Source of the DNA: an uncultured Sterolibacterium sp. | GTDB lineage: Bacteria; Pseudomonadota; Gammaproteobacteria; Burkholderiales; Rhodocyclaceae | Direction of reading: 5' to 3' | NCBI GenBank assembly: GCA_903930535.1 | Contig: CAIYYX010000015.1 | Span: 1-54,615, forward strand | Length of the DNA: 54,615 nucleotides | Shown: positions 1 through 7,087 of the stretch, one piece after another | How positions within the stretch are numbered: the first letter of the stretch is position 1 | Layout of the letters: each line of letters starts with the position of its first letter | The notes under the pieces: model-generated | What the model was told of the DNA's origin: nothing | What the model saw: only the letters and a program-made list of their open reading frames with translations | The model's database searches: none | Position numbers and translations under genes: made by a program

Positions 1-234
1 CGTGTCAACCTCGAGCGTGCGAAACATGGCCGTGAGGTTGGGATAGGTGCGGTGGTTGAACACCAGAAAGCCGGTATCGACCGGGAAGCTCACGCCGCCT
101 AACTCGACATCGACCGTATGGGTGTGACCGCCGATGTAGTCGCCCGCTTCAAAAACCGTGACTTCATGTTTCTGTGCCAGCAGCCAGGCCGATGCAAGCC
201 CTGAAATCCCGGATCCGACGACCGCGATCTTCAT
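1..234 (-). CDS. FAD-dependent amine-oxidase-like oxidoreductase (N-terminal fragment)
   Basis: The first 78 codons of a gene that runs off the left edge are present. The protein begins with a Rossmann dinucleotide-binding fold: MKIAVVGSGISGLASAWLL contains the GxGxxG motif, followed by an acidic residue in VFEAG and then GGHTHTVD, as in NAD/FAD-binding proteins of the COG2907 amine-oxidase-like group. Its ATG overlaps the stop of the 38-residue ORF upstream (ATGA), so it is the last visible gene of an operon running from the glutathione peroxidase through folE2. COG2907-like proteins often sit next to cyclopropane-fatty-acid-synthase-like genes in light-inducible clusters. That context is family knowledge and cannot be verified here because the sequence ends. 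Confidence 0.85.
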   Translation of the reverse strand, partial: MKIAVVGSGISGLASAWLLAQKHEVTVFEAGDYIGGHTHTVDVELGGVSFPVDTGFLVFNHRTYPNLTAMFRTLEVDT

Positions 235-347
235 GGCGCGCCCCGTTCCGGCCTGATCGCTGCCGGGACAGTTGCGCGCTCGGGCATGCGTTCGGCAACG
301 CGCAGCAGCAGCAAGGTAAGGCCAAGGCCGATCAGCAGATCAATCAT
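231..347 (-). CDS. 38-residue single-span membrane protein
   Basis: This short ORF fills the gap between folE2 and the FAD oxidoreductase. Its ATG lies inside the end of folE2 (8 bp overlap) and its TGA overlaps the ATG of the next gene, which is a strong translational-coupling arrangement. The protein starts MIDLLIGLGLTLLLLRVAER, a single hydrophobic helix of about 15 residues, and ends with a short polar, proline-containing tail. I do not recognise a family. The overlapping start and stop on both sides make it more likely a real gene than a chance ORF. A small inner-membrane anchor or partner for the oxidoreductase is conceivable but purely inferred. Confidence 0.55.
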   Translation of the reverse strand: MIDLLIGLGLTLLLLRVAERMPERATVPAAIRPERGAP

Positions 348-1140
348 TGCGACCCTCTATCAGTCCGTAAGCTGAGTGGTTGTGGATCGATTCGAAATTT
401 TCCGCTGCCACCGTCCACATCGTGATGCGATCCTCATCCTGCAGGCGCAGGGCGATGTCGCGTACCAGGTCTTCGACGAATTTGGGGTTGTCATAGGCGC
501 GCTCGGTCACCCACTTTTCATCCGGCCGCTTGAGCAGACCAAAGACCTCGCAAGAGGCAGCATCCTCGGCGATACGCACCAGTTCCTCCAAAGCCATTTC
601 GGCCTTGAGTTGCACGCGCAGGTTGAGGTGCGAGCGCTGGTTGTGCGCACCATAGGCGGAAATTTCCTTTGAGCAGGGGCACAGGCTGGTGACGGGGACA
701 GTCACCGCCAGGGCCATTTGCACAGGGCCGCCCGGTTCAGCCCAGACGTCGATTCCAGCGTCGATGTCGAGCAGGCTGGCAACACCTGAGACCGGCGCCT
801 TCTTGCTGATGAAATAGGGGAAGCGGATTTCAATGCGCCCGGACTCGGCTTGCAGCAGCAGCAGCATCTCGGCGAACAGCGGCCGCAGGTCAGAAAGCGA
901 CAATGCGTTGCGCGGGCGCTCGAGCAATTCGATGAAGCGCGACATGTGGGTGCCCTTGACCTCGGGCGGCAGGCCTACCGTCATGGCCAAGGTGGCTACG
1001 GTCGGATGGGCTTCGCCGGCGGCATCCTGCAGCGTCAGCGGATAGCGCAAGCCCTTGACGCCCACTTGCTGGATGGCGAGTCGGCGGTGATCGGCGGCGG
1101 CCTGGATGTCAGGCATGAGAAAACTGTCGGGTGCATTCAC
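340..1140 (-). CDS. folE2: GTP cyclohydrolase FolE2 (type IB)
   Basis: This 266-residue protein is the metal-promiscuous GTP cyclohydrolase of the COG1469/FolE2 family, which converts GTP to 7,8-dihydroneopterin triphosphate for folate (and sometimes queuosine) synthesis. The catalytic segment is visible: TSLCPCSKEIS with Cys154, followed twelve residues later by His166 in GAHNQRS, the spacing of the known Cys/His pair. Length is normal for the family. It is the second gene of the operon that starts at the glutathione peroxidase, only 40 bp downstream of it. Placement under a putative CarH/LitR promoter fits the idea that it supplies pterin or folate chromophore under light stress, but that is inference. 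Confidence 0.95.
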   Translation of the reverse strand: MNAPDSFLMPDIQAAADHRRLAIQQVGVKGLRYPLTLQDAAGEAHPTVATLAMTVGLPPEVKGTHMSRFIELLERPRNALSLSDLRPLFAEMLLLLQAESGRIEIRFPYFISKKAPVSGVASLLDIDAGIDVWAEPGGPVQMALAVTVPVTSLCPCSKEISAYGAHNQRSHLNLRVQLKAEMALEELVRIAEDAASCEVFGLLKRPDEKWVTERAYDNPKFVEDLVRDIALRLQDEDRITMWTVAAENFESIHNHSAYGLIEGRND

Positions 1141-1180
1141 GGCATACTCCTGTGTGGTTGTTGAAAATAAGGAAGCGGCT

Positions 1181-1744
1181 TCACGGTTTTTCTGCGAGCC
1201 AGCGCTCTATCTGGGCGATCAGTCTGCCGCTGTCGGGCGCTGTCAGGCTGCTGTAACTCTCGACGCGACTACCGCTGCGGTCGATCAGGTATTTGTGGAA
1301 ATTCCACTTGGGCCGCGTCCCTGTCTTGGCTATCAACTCTTTGTAGAACGCGGTGGTCTTCGGTGCGGCGATATCGGTCTTGGCCATCATCGGAAATTTG
1401 ACGCCGTAGGTCAGGCGGCAGAAATCGGCGATTTCCTTGTTGCTGCCCGGTTCCTGGTCACCAAAATCGTTGGACGGGAAGCCGATGACCACCAGACCTC
1501 GACTCTGGTATTTGTCGTAGACAGACTCCAGACCTTCATACTGCCCGGTGAAACCGCAAAAGCTCGCCGTGTTCACCACCAGAATTACTTTGCCCTCATA
1601 CTGGCAAAGCGACTGTGGCTTGCTGTCTTGCAGCTTCGGAAAGGTATGATCGAGCAAAGGCGGGCAACCGGCGGCTGCGGACGACGCAGCCAGGAGAGCG
1701 AAAAGCGCCAGCACGGCTTGAACAAATCTGCTTAAAAGTTTCAT
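1181..1744 (-). CDS. exported glutathione peroxidase-like peroxidase
   Basis: The 187-residue product has an N-terminal signal sequence (hydrophobic VLALFALLAASSAAA, then GC, which could also be read as a lipobox) and a thioredoxin-fold GPx domain. Peroxidatic Cys63 is in NTASFCGFTGQYEGL, and the Trp/Asn pair appears in KWNFHKYLID. The conserved Gln of the usual NQFG block is Asp93 here (FPSNDFGDQEPG). A second Cys (Cys109, FCRLTYGV) could act as resolving cysteine. The open frame continues upstream to 2323, but that part overlaps the regulator gene. The ATG at 1744 is chosen because the signal peptide starts there and a promoter lies just upstream. First gene of a four-gene operon. It probably reduces lipid or organic hydroperoxides in the periplasm. 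Confidence 0.9.
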   Translation of the reverse strand: MKLLSRFVQAVLALFALLAASSAAAGCPPLLDHTFPKLQDSKPQSLCQYEGKVILVVNTASFCGFTGQYEGLESVYDKYQSRGLVVIGFPSNDFGDQEPGSNKEIADFCRLTYGVKFPMMAKTDIAAPKTTAFYKELIAKTGTRPKWNFHKYLIDRSGSRVESYSSLTAPDSGRLIAQIERWLAEKP

Positions 1745-1745
1745 C

Positions 1746-1758
1746 TTGTCCTGGACAA
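1746..1758. promoter_or_regulatory. putative CarH/LitR operator, copy 1
   Basis: TTGTCCTGGACAA is an inverted repeat (TTGTCC-N-GGACAA). It lies against the glutathione peroxidase start codon and overlaps the -35 element (TGGACA, 1752-1757) of the likely promoter of the MerR gene on the plus strand. On the minus strand its AGGA also serves as the probable Shine-Dalgarno of the peroxidase. An identical copy is at 1810-1822. MerR-family factors bind such dyads, and the CarH-type gene adjoining it is the obvious candidate ligand. Confidence 0.6.
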
Positions 1759-1780
1759 AGTAAGGAATTAACCGTAAGAT
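1752..1780 (+). promoter_or_regulatory. possible promoter of the CarH-like regulator gene
   Basis: TGGACA (1752-1757), a 17-base spacer and TAAGAT (1775-1780) form a plausible but weaker sigma70 promoter pointing at the regulator gene. The -35 is embedded in operator copy 1, which would allow autoregulation. Confidence 0.4.
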
Positions 1781-1804
1781 ACCGCCTGAAATCTTTCCTG
1801 TCAA
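1776..1804 (-). promoter_or_regulatory. sigma70-type promoter of the peroxidase-folE2 operon
   Basis: On the minus strand a perfect TTGACA (1804-1799) is followed by a 17-base spacer and TATCTT (1781-1776). The expected transcription start is near 1769, giving a leader of about 25 nt that contains operator copy 1. Copy 2 lies immediately upstream of the -35. Confidence 0.65.
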
Positions 1805-1808
1805 TAAC

Positions 1809-1823
1809 TTTGTCCTGGACAAA
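1809..1823. promoter_or_regulatory. putative CarH/LitR operator, copy 2
   Basis: TTTGTCCTGGACAAA repeats the 13-bp core of the site at 1746-1758 exactly. It lies four bases upstream of the -35 box (1799-1804) of the peroxidase promoter and a few bases before the regulator's ATG at 1835. The two copies, 63 bp centre to centre (about six helical turns), flank both divergent promoters. Confidence 0.6.
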
Positions 1824-1834
1824 CAAAAACCCTC

Positions 1835-2797
1835 ATGGACAATTCCGGCTCCGAAACCACAGCTTCCTCTTCCGTGACGGGAATCAGCATTGCGGCAGTG
1901 GAACGGGACACCGGGCTGGGCAAGGACACCTTGCGCGTCTGGGAGCGCCGCTACGGCTTTCCGCAGCCCTTGCGCGACGCTTTCGGCGAGCGGGTTTATC
2001 CGGCTGCCCAGGTCGAGCATTTGCGCCTGATCAAGCGCCTGATGGACCAGGGCCAGCGCCCGGGCGCACTGTTGCGCAAGCCGCTGGCGGCGCTGAACGA
2101 ACAACTCGCCAGCAGCCAGCCCAAAAAAGTCAGCGCTGACGACGCGGCGGATTGGGTGATCCCCTTGCTGAAAAACCGGGACGTTGATCATCTGCGAACC
2201 GAATTCGCCCAGCGGCTGGCGCGCGATGGCCTCGAGCGCTTTGTCATCGAAACCTTGCCCGCTCTCAATCTGCGTATTGGCGACGGTTGGATGATGGGGG
2301 AAATTGAAATTTTCGAGGAACATCTCTACACGGAACTGATCCAGAATCAGCTTCGCTCAGCCATCTACGCACTTGCCAGTCGCGGCAAGCGGCCGCACGT
2401 GCTGCTTACCACGGTCAAGGATGAAGAGCATCTTCTCGGACTGTTGATGGTCGAAGCCCTGCTGGCAGCCAACGGCGCCTTGTGCCTTTCGCTCGGCGCC
2501 CAGACTCCCGTGGCCGACATCATCGGCGCCTCACGCGGCACGAATACCGATATCGTTGCCCTATCCTTCTCCGGCGCTTATCCCTGGCGCAAGGCCCGCG
2601 ACACCCTGCTTGAACTGCGCGTGGCGCTGCCAGAGACTATCGAGCTCTGGGCTGGAGGTGCCGCCCTGGCCGGTGGCAGGCGGATGATTCCCGGCATTCG
2701 CGCCATCGACAATCTGCGCGCCATCAAGCCGGCGCTGGCGGACTGGCACGCCACGAAACACGCGGCAGCAACACCAAGCCTGGTGAGCCGTCCATGA
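1835..2797 (+). CDS. CarH/LitR-type MerR regulator with B12-binding photoreceptor domain
   Basis: This 320-residue protein has an N-terminal MerR winged-helix domain (about 16-85, with DTLRVWERRYGFPQP) and a C-terminal cobalamin-binding region. The three signature elements of adenosylcobalamin light sensors are intact: Trp152 followed nine residues later by Glu162-His163 (W-x9-EH), and ExHxxG at 197-202 with His199 as the expected lower cobalt ligand. In characterised CarH/LitR proteins the dark tetramer represses and light breaks the Co-C bond. I infer the same here because the motifs are complete. It is divergent from the peroxidase-folE2 operon, with two palindromes in between, and overlaps the next gene by 4 bp. 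Confidence 0.88.
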   Translation: MDNSGSETTASSSVTGISIAAVERDTGLGKDTLRVWERRYGFPQPLRDAFGERVYPAAQVEHLRLIKRLMDQGQRPGALLRKPLAALNEQLASSQPKKVSADDAADWVIPLLKNRDVDHLRTEFAQRLARDGLERFVIETLPALNLRIGDGWMMGEIEIFEEHLYTELIQNQLRSAIYALASRGKRPHVLLTTVKDEEHLLGLLMVEALLAANGALCLSLGAQTPVADIIGASRGTNTDIVALSFSGAYPWRKARDTLLELRVALPETIELWAGGAALAGGRRMIPGIRAIDNLRAIKPALADWHATKHAAATPSLVSRP

Positions 2798-3261
2798 TGA
2801 GCGATCAAGGCGCGCGTCCTTTTGCCGGACAATCCTCATCGCAGCACAGCTTGGACTCGCTGACGTTGTATTACGATGGACGCTGTCGGCTCTGCATGGC
2901 CGAAATTCATTTCCTGAGCGCCAGGAACCAGCGGGGCTTGCTCAGCTTTGTCGATATCAACGACCAGGGTTTTGCTGAAGCCGGCCACCCGGTGTCATGT
3001 GCCGCAGCCATGGCACAAATGCATGGCCGTCTCGGCAATGGGCAGTTGCTCACGGGAGTCCCTGTCTTCGCCGAAGCTTACCGGCGCGCAGATCTATTCT
3101 TTCTCGCCTGGTTGTTTTCCCGTGCCTGGACAAGGCCGATTCTTGACCTTGGCTATGGCTGGTTCGCGCGTTATCGCCATTCGATATCGCGAGTCATCGG
3201 ACCGCCTTTGCTGCGCCTGGCATTACGCTGGAGTTCGGGTGGCAAAGGCCTGAAACGGTAG
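2794..3261 (+). CDS. DCC/DUF393-family putative thiol-disulfide oxidoreductase
   Basis: A 155-residue protein of the DCC family, defined by the motif seen here as YYDGRCRLCMAEIHFL (Asp, Cys-x-x-Cys) near residues 27-42. The family has a thioredoxin-like fold and is common in clusters of light- or stress-induced genes; its substrate is unknown. The ATG overlaps the stop of the CarH-like regulator (ATGA), so the two are co-transcribed. The C-terminal half contains the aromatic, hydrophobic stretch typical of the family (DLFFLAWLFSRAW). An oxidoreductase role is predicted from the CxxC only. Confidence 0.8.
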   Translation: MMSDQGARPFAGQSSSQHSLDSLTLYYDGRCRLCMAEIHFLSARNQRGLLSFVDINDQGFAEAGHPVSCAAAMAQMHGRLGNGQLLTGVPVFAEAYRRADLFFLAWLFSRAWTRPILDLGYGWFARYRHSISRVIGPPLLRLALRWSSGGKGLKR

Positions 3262-3321
3262 CGTAGCAATGCAGGTAGATCTCCTCGTACTTAACTTCTA
3301 TCGATTGAAGTCGAGGATATG

Positions 3322-3337
3322 GGATGGAAAACCATCC
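3322..3337. terminator. weak hairpin between convergent genes
   Basis: GGATGG-AAAA-CCATCC forms a perfect 6-bp stem with a 4-base loop in the 84-bp gap between the convergent DCC-family and FMN reductase genes. No uridine run follows on either strand, so a terminator role is only a possibility. Confidence 0.25.
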
Positions 3338-3345
3338 ATTCCGAA

Positions 3346-3891
3346 TCAGGGCTTGATGCGCTCCGCCCAACTGAGCAATGCCTGCATCTGATCAGCAACC
3401 ATTTGCTCGACCTTGGGATCGGTGAGGTTTCCCTCCTTGTCGAAATTGCCGGCTAATACATTCGAGAACACTTCCGGCTTGTTCAGGGGATGCAGGTTGA
3501 GGAACACGCAGACCTGCCGCAGGTGGTATTGCGAGCGCGAGGAACCCCTCGAGTAGGCGGCGCCCATGATGGCAGCGGCTTTGTCAGAAAGCAGCGCATT
3601 TCCCGGTTCAACCGATGCCCAGTCGAGAATGTTCTTGAGCGCCGGGGCGATGGAATAGTTGTACTCGGGACAGGCGAAAACAAAGGCGTCGGCAGCCGCC
3701 ATCTGGGCAAGCACTCTGCTCACAGAGGCAGGCTTGCCCTCTATGTCGGCGTTATAAAAAGGGATGTCCATCAGATCGGCCAATTCGAGCGTGACGCCCG
3801 CCGGGAGATGCTTCTGTGCAGCGCGCAGCAGGCCGGTATTGCAAGACTGGCGGCGCAGGCTGCCAGAAATTCCGAGAAGTCTTAGTGCCAT
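3346..3891 (-). CDS. NAD(P)H-dependent FMN reductase (flavodoxin-like)
   Basis: This 181-residue flavoprotein belongs to the NADPH-dependent FMN/chromate/azo reductase family. The phosphate-binding loop is LLGISGSLRRQSCNTGLL at the N-terminus, and the second flavin-binding signature is CPEYNYSIAPALKNILDWAS. Length matches ChrR/YieF-like proteins (about 180-190 residues), which reduce quinones or metals with FMN and NAD(P)H. It is transcribed away from the hydroxycinnamate operon, with a 201-bp shared upstream region. No clear operon partner is visible, so a general quinone or oxidative-stress reductase is the most cautious reading. Confidence 0.88.
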   Translation of the reverse strand: MALRLLGISGSLRRQSCNTGLLRAAQKHLPAGVTLELADLMDIPFYNADIEGKPASVSRVLAQMAAADAFVFACPEYNYSIAPALKNILDWASVEPGNALLSDKAAAIMGAAYSRGSSRSQYHLRQVCVFLNLHPLNKPEVFSNVLAGNFDKEGNLTDPKVEQMVADQMQALLSWAERIKP

Positions 3892-3968
3892 GGTTTTCTC
3901 CTGTCTGGTTTTTTAAAGAAAGCAACATCTACGGGTGGAGAGGGGCGCTGCTGAAATTCAGTTATTTC

Positions 3969-3997
3969 TTGACGCCCATCATAAAATCGCCTAAAGT
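3969..3997 (+). promoter_or_regulatory. promoter of the hydroxycinnamate operon
   Basis: TTGACG (3969-3974), a 17-base spacer and TAAAGT (3992-3997). The same -10 TAAAGT and 17-base spacing recur in the promoter of the CoA ligase operon on the other strand. A TetR-like operator begins ten bases downstream of the -10. Confidence 0.6.
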
Positions 3998-4007
3998 CCA
4001 TTAGCCC

Positions 4008-4021
4008 ACCGAACGCTCGGT
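4008..4021. promoter_or_regulatory. TetR-type operator O1
   Basis: ACCGAACGCTCGGT is a near-palindrome placed over the predicted transcription start of the ech-vdh-tetR operon. It shares the pattern ACCGnnCGnTCGG with sites at 10331-10344 and 10451-10464. The likely ligand is the TetR protein encoded as third gene of this operon, which would make the control autogenous. Confidence 0.6.
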
Positions 4022-4092
4022 AGGTTAGCATAAACCAAGGAATATACAACGGTTGGTGGAAACCAATCGAGAAAAAGAACGGGGTTAAATCG

Positions 4093-4959
4093 ATGTCAAT
4101 AGCAAATTCCGAGTCGCCCGCTGCGTCTGATGCCGAGCCTTGGGGGAATAATGTCAAGGTCGAGTTTGAGGATGGCATTGCCTGGGTGATCCTCAATCGG
4201 CCTGAGAAGCGCAATGCCATGAGCCCGAGTCTCAATCGGGAAATGATCAGGGTGCTGGATGCGCTGGAAGTGGATGAGCGCTGCAAGGTGTTGGTCCTGA
4301 CCGGAGCGGGCGAGTCCTATTCGGCAGGCATGGATTTGAAGGAGTATTTCCGCGAAACCGACAATGCGACACCCGTCGAGGTGATGCGCGTGCGGCGCGA
4401 TTCGATGGCTTGGCAATGGCGGCGTCTGATGTTTTATCCCAAGCCGACCATCGCCATGGTTAATGGCTGGTGTTTTGGCGGTGCCTTCACCTCCCTGGTT
4501 TCCTGCGATCTGTCGATTGCTGCCGAAGAGGCCATCTTCGGCCTGTCGGAAGTCAATTGGGGCATCATCCCGGCGGGAAACGTCATGCGTGCCGTGGCTG
4601 AGAAAATGTGTACCAGCGATGCCCTCTACTACCTGATGACCGGTGAGCCTTTCGACGGCAAGAAGGCCAGTGAAACCAGGCTGGTCAACGAGGCTGTGCC
4701 GCTCGCCCAGTTGCGCGATCGGACCAGGCAAATTGCCCTGAAGCTGATGGAGAAAAATCTGCACGTCGTGCGTGCAATCAAGCTTACCTACCGGCGCGTG
4801 AAGGAAATGAACTGGGATGTTTCGGAGGACTACTTGTACGCCAAGGCGGGCGAGACCTATGCGTCCGACCCGGACAAGGGCCGCGAAAAAGGCATGACCC
4901 AGTTCCTGGATAAAAAAGCCTTCAAGCCGGGACTGGGCAACTACAACAACGAAACCTGA
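4093..4959 (+). CDS. ech: p-hydroxycinnamoyl-CoA hydratase/lyase (HCHL)
   Basis: This 288-residue crotonase-fold enzyme hydrates feruloyl-, p-coumaroyl- or caffeoyl-CoA and cleaves the adduct to the aromatic aldehyde plus acetyl-CoA. It matches HCHL more than ordinary enoyl-CoA hydratase. The oxyanion-hole region has SAGMDLKEY and GWCFGGAF, the general-base region is LSEVNWGI with Glu153, and the C-terminus carries EDYLYAK and FLDKKAFKPGL. The residue at the position of the HCHL active-site Ser is Thr133, a conservative change. It heads the operon with vdh and tetR, 42 bp before vdh, behind a TetR-like operator. Substrate choice among hydroxycinnamates cannot be read from sequence. Confidence 0.93.
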   Translation: MSIANSESPAASDAEPWGNNVKVEFEDGIAWVILNRPEKRNAMSPSLNREMIRVLDALEVDERCKVLVLTGAGESYSAGMDLKEYFRETDNATPVEVMRVRRDSMAWQWRRLMFYPKPTIAMVNGWCFGGAFTSLVSCDLSIAAEEAIFGLSEVNWGIIPAGNVMRAVAEKMCTSDALYYLMTGEPFDGKKASETRLVNEAVPLAQLRDRTRQIALKLMEKNLHVVRAIKLTYRRVKEMNWDVSEDYLYAKAGETYASDPDKGREKGMTQFLDKKAFKPGLGNYNNET

Positions 4960-5001
4960 CCATCACCTGGAAACTCTGCCAATCACAGGAAGGGATACAA
5001 C

Positions 5002-6450
5002 ATGGACACAAAGTTATTCATCAACAACGAAGATGTCGCCGCCACCGGCGGTGCGACTTATGTGCGGCATGACCCTGTCAGCAACGAAGTCGCCACACGC
5101 GCTGCAGCAGCCACTGTCAAGGATGCACTCCTTGCTGTCGACGCGGCGGCAGCGGCATTGCCGGCGTGGTCGGCGACTGGCCCGACCGAGCGCCGCCGCC
5201 TGCTATTGAAGGCGGCAGATGTGATGGAGGCGCATACCGCAGATTTCGCGGCAGTGATGGCAGGCGAAGTCGGGGCATCGGCTGGCTGGGCCGGCTTTAA
5301 CGTGCATCTTGCCGCCGGAATCCTGCGCGAGGCGGCCTCGCTGACCACCCAGATCCAGGGAGAAACCATCCCGACAGACAAGCCCGGTACCTTGTCGATG
5401 ACCATCCGCCAGCCGGTTGGCGTGGTGCTCTCCATCGCGCCCTGGAATGCTCCGGTGATCCTGGCAACGCGCGCCATCGCCTTTCCTCTGGCCTGCGGCA
5501 ATACGGTCGTCCTGAAGGCTTCGGAGTTGAGTCCGGGAACGCATCTTCTCATCGCAAAGGTACTCTCTGAAGCCGGGATACCGAAAGGTGTGCTCAACGT
5601 CATCACCAATGCGCCTGCGGATGCCGGCGATATCGTCGGCGCCCTGATCGCGCATTCCGCTGTGCGGCGCGTGAATTTCACCGGCTCGACGCGTGTCGGA
5701 CGCATCATCGCAGAGACTGCAGGACGTCACTTGAAACCGGTGTTGTTGGAACTGGGCGGCAAGTCGCCGCTCCTGGTGCTCGATGATGCAGATCTGGATG
5801 AGGCGGTGAACGCGGCGATTTTTGGCGCCTTCGTGTATCAGGGTCAGGTATGCATGTCGACCGAGCGGGTCATTGTGGACGAGGCGGTGGCAGACGAGTT
5901 CGTCAAGAAATTTGTGGCGCGTGCAGCAGCGCTTCCGGTCGGAGATCCGCGCAAGGGTGCCTGCGTGATCGGACCCCTGATCACGCAAGACGCATCCAAG
6001 AGACTGGAAAGCCTGATTGCCGATGCGCAGAAAGAAGGTGCAAAGCTGGTAACAGGCGGCAAGGTCGATGGCCCCTTCATGACGGCCACCATTCTCGATC
6101 ATGTGACGCCGCAGATGCGGGTGTATGACGAGGAAACGTTCGGACCGATGACTTGCGTGGTGCGCGCGCGTGGCCTCGAGGAGGCAGTTCGCCTGGCCAA
6201 CAGCTCGGCTTACGGTTTGTCTGCGGCGGTCTTCGGCCGTGACGTCAGCCGCGCCTTGTCGGTCGCCATGCGCATCGAGTCAGGCAGCTGCCATGTCAAT
6301 GGCGCCACGGTGCAGGACGAGGCGCAAATTCCCTTCGGCGGCACCAAGGCAAGCGGCTATGGCCGTTTTGGCGGCCGCGCGGTGATAGATGAATTCACCG
6401 AACTGCGCTGGATCACGATCGAGGCAACGCCGCAGCACTACCCATTCTGA
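5002..6450 (+). CDS. vdh: vanillin (aromatic aldehyde) dehydrogenase
   Basis: A 482-residue NAD(P)-dependent aldehyde dehydrogenase. The catalytic set is present: Asn149 in APWNAP, Glu250 in LELGGKSP and nucleophile Cys284 in GQVCMST. The sequence resembles vanillin/salicylaldehyde dehydrogenases, which oxidise the benzaldehyde released by HCHL to vanillate or 4-hydroxybenzoate. It lies between the HCHL gene and the TetR gene in one operon, with an RBS (GGAAGGG) upstream of its ATG. The neighbourhood, rather than the sequence alone, is the reason to call vanillin or 4-hydroxybenzaldehyde as the substrate. Confidence 0.9.
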   Translation: MDTKLFINNEDVAATGGATYVRHDPVSNEVATRAAAATVKDALLAVDAAAAALPAWSATGPTERRRLLLKAADVMEAHTADFAAVMAGEVGASAGWAGFNVHLAAGILREAASLTTQIQGETIPTDKPGTLSMTIRQPVGVVLSIAPWNAPVILATRAIAFPLACGNTVVLKASELSPGTHLLIAKVLSEAGIPKGVLNVITNAPADAGDIVGALIAHSAVRRVNFTGSTRVGRIIAETAGRHLKPVLLELGGKSPLLVLDDADLDEAVNAAIFGAFVYQGQVCMSTERVIVDEAVADEFVKKFVARAAALPVGDPRKGACVIGPLITQDASKRLESLIADAQKEGAKLVTGGKVDGPFMTATILDHVTPQMRVYDEETFGPMTCVVRARGLEEAVRLANSSAYGLSAAVFGRDVSRALSVAMRIESGSCHVNGATVQDEAQIPFGGTKASGYGRFGGRAVIDEFTELRWITIEATPQHYPF

Positions 6451-6464
6451 GAAGCAACAGCGCA

Positions 6465-7049
6465 ATGGATAAGCCAGAAGAGGAGTTTGACCGGGTCGAT
6501 GAACTGATTCAGCTGTCCCTGAAACTCTTTCTTGAAAGAGGGTATGACAATACCCCGATGTCCCTCATATCGAAGGAAGTCGGCCTGACCAAAGCGGGCA
6601 TCTATCATCATTTCGAGAACAAGGAACACATCCTCTATGCGGTGCACAAGCGCTCCGTGGAAAGGAATCTGTTGCCGCTTATCGAAAAAGCAGAACAAAT
6701 CAGCGATCCGGAAACAAGGCTGCGAACCTATCTGTATGACCTGGCGCGGCAGCTCACGCACGAACCGACGGCAACAGTCCTGCTCAGCGAAGCGCGGCGC
6801 ATGTCGCCGGAACATTTCAAGGAAATCAGGGGCGTTTGGCGGCGCAGCTATGGCGTCATCCACGACGCCATTGTCGAATTGCAAAAACTGGGACGTTGCC
6901 CGAAACATCTCGATCCGGCATTTGCCACCTTCTCGGCTCTTGGCAGCGCCAGTTGGATAGTCTTCTGGTTTGACTACTCGCGGCCGGAGGGCGGTGAGGA
7001 GGTGGCAAGAACCATTGTCGATATTTTCATGAAGGGTCTGCTTGCCTAG
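6465..7049 (+). CDS. TetR-family repressor of the phenylpropanoid cluster
   Basis: A 194-residue TetR/AcrR regulator with the N-terminal helix-turn-helix at about residues 28-60 (SLISKEVGLTKAGIYHHFENKE) and a helical ligand-binding domain rich in aromatic residues near the C-terminus (WIVFWFDYS). The ATG lies 14 bp after vdh, so it is the third gene of that operon. Three similar operators in front of ech, the CoA ligase and the ABC transporter suggest one regulator for all three units. An aromatic acyl-CoA such as feruloyl- or p-coumaroyl-CoA is a plausible inducer, by analogy with other hydroxycinnamate repressors; that is inference. Confidence 0.9.
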   Translation: MDKPEEEFDRVDELIQLSLKLFLERGYDNTPMSLISKEVGLTKAGIYHHFENKEHILYAVHKRSVERNLLPLIEKAEQISDPETRLRTYLYDLARQLTHEPTATVLLSEARRMSPEHFKEIRGVWRRSYGVIHDAIVELQKLGRCPKHLDPAFATFSALGSASWIVFWFDYSRPEGGEEVARTIVDIFMKGLLA

Positions 7050-7087
7050 AAGGTAGAAGCACCACCTGCGTTCGCCGCTCCGAACCG

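Noticed and set aside
1745..2323. N-terminal extension of the glutathione peroxidase frame to 380 residues
   Set aside because: The extension lies antisense to the CarH-like regulator and crosses the divergent promoters; a proper signal peptide starts at 1744.
4053..4066. TTGGT-GGAA-ACCAA hairpin in the ech leader as a riboswitch
   Set aside because: Only a 5-bp stem with no further conserved structure; the TetR operator explains the regulation better.
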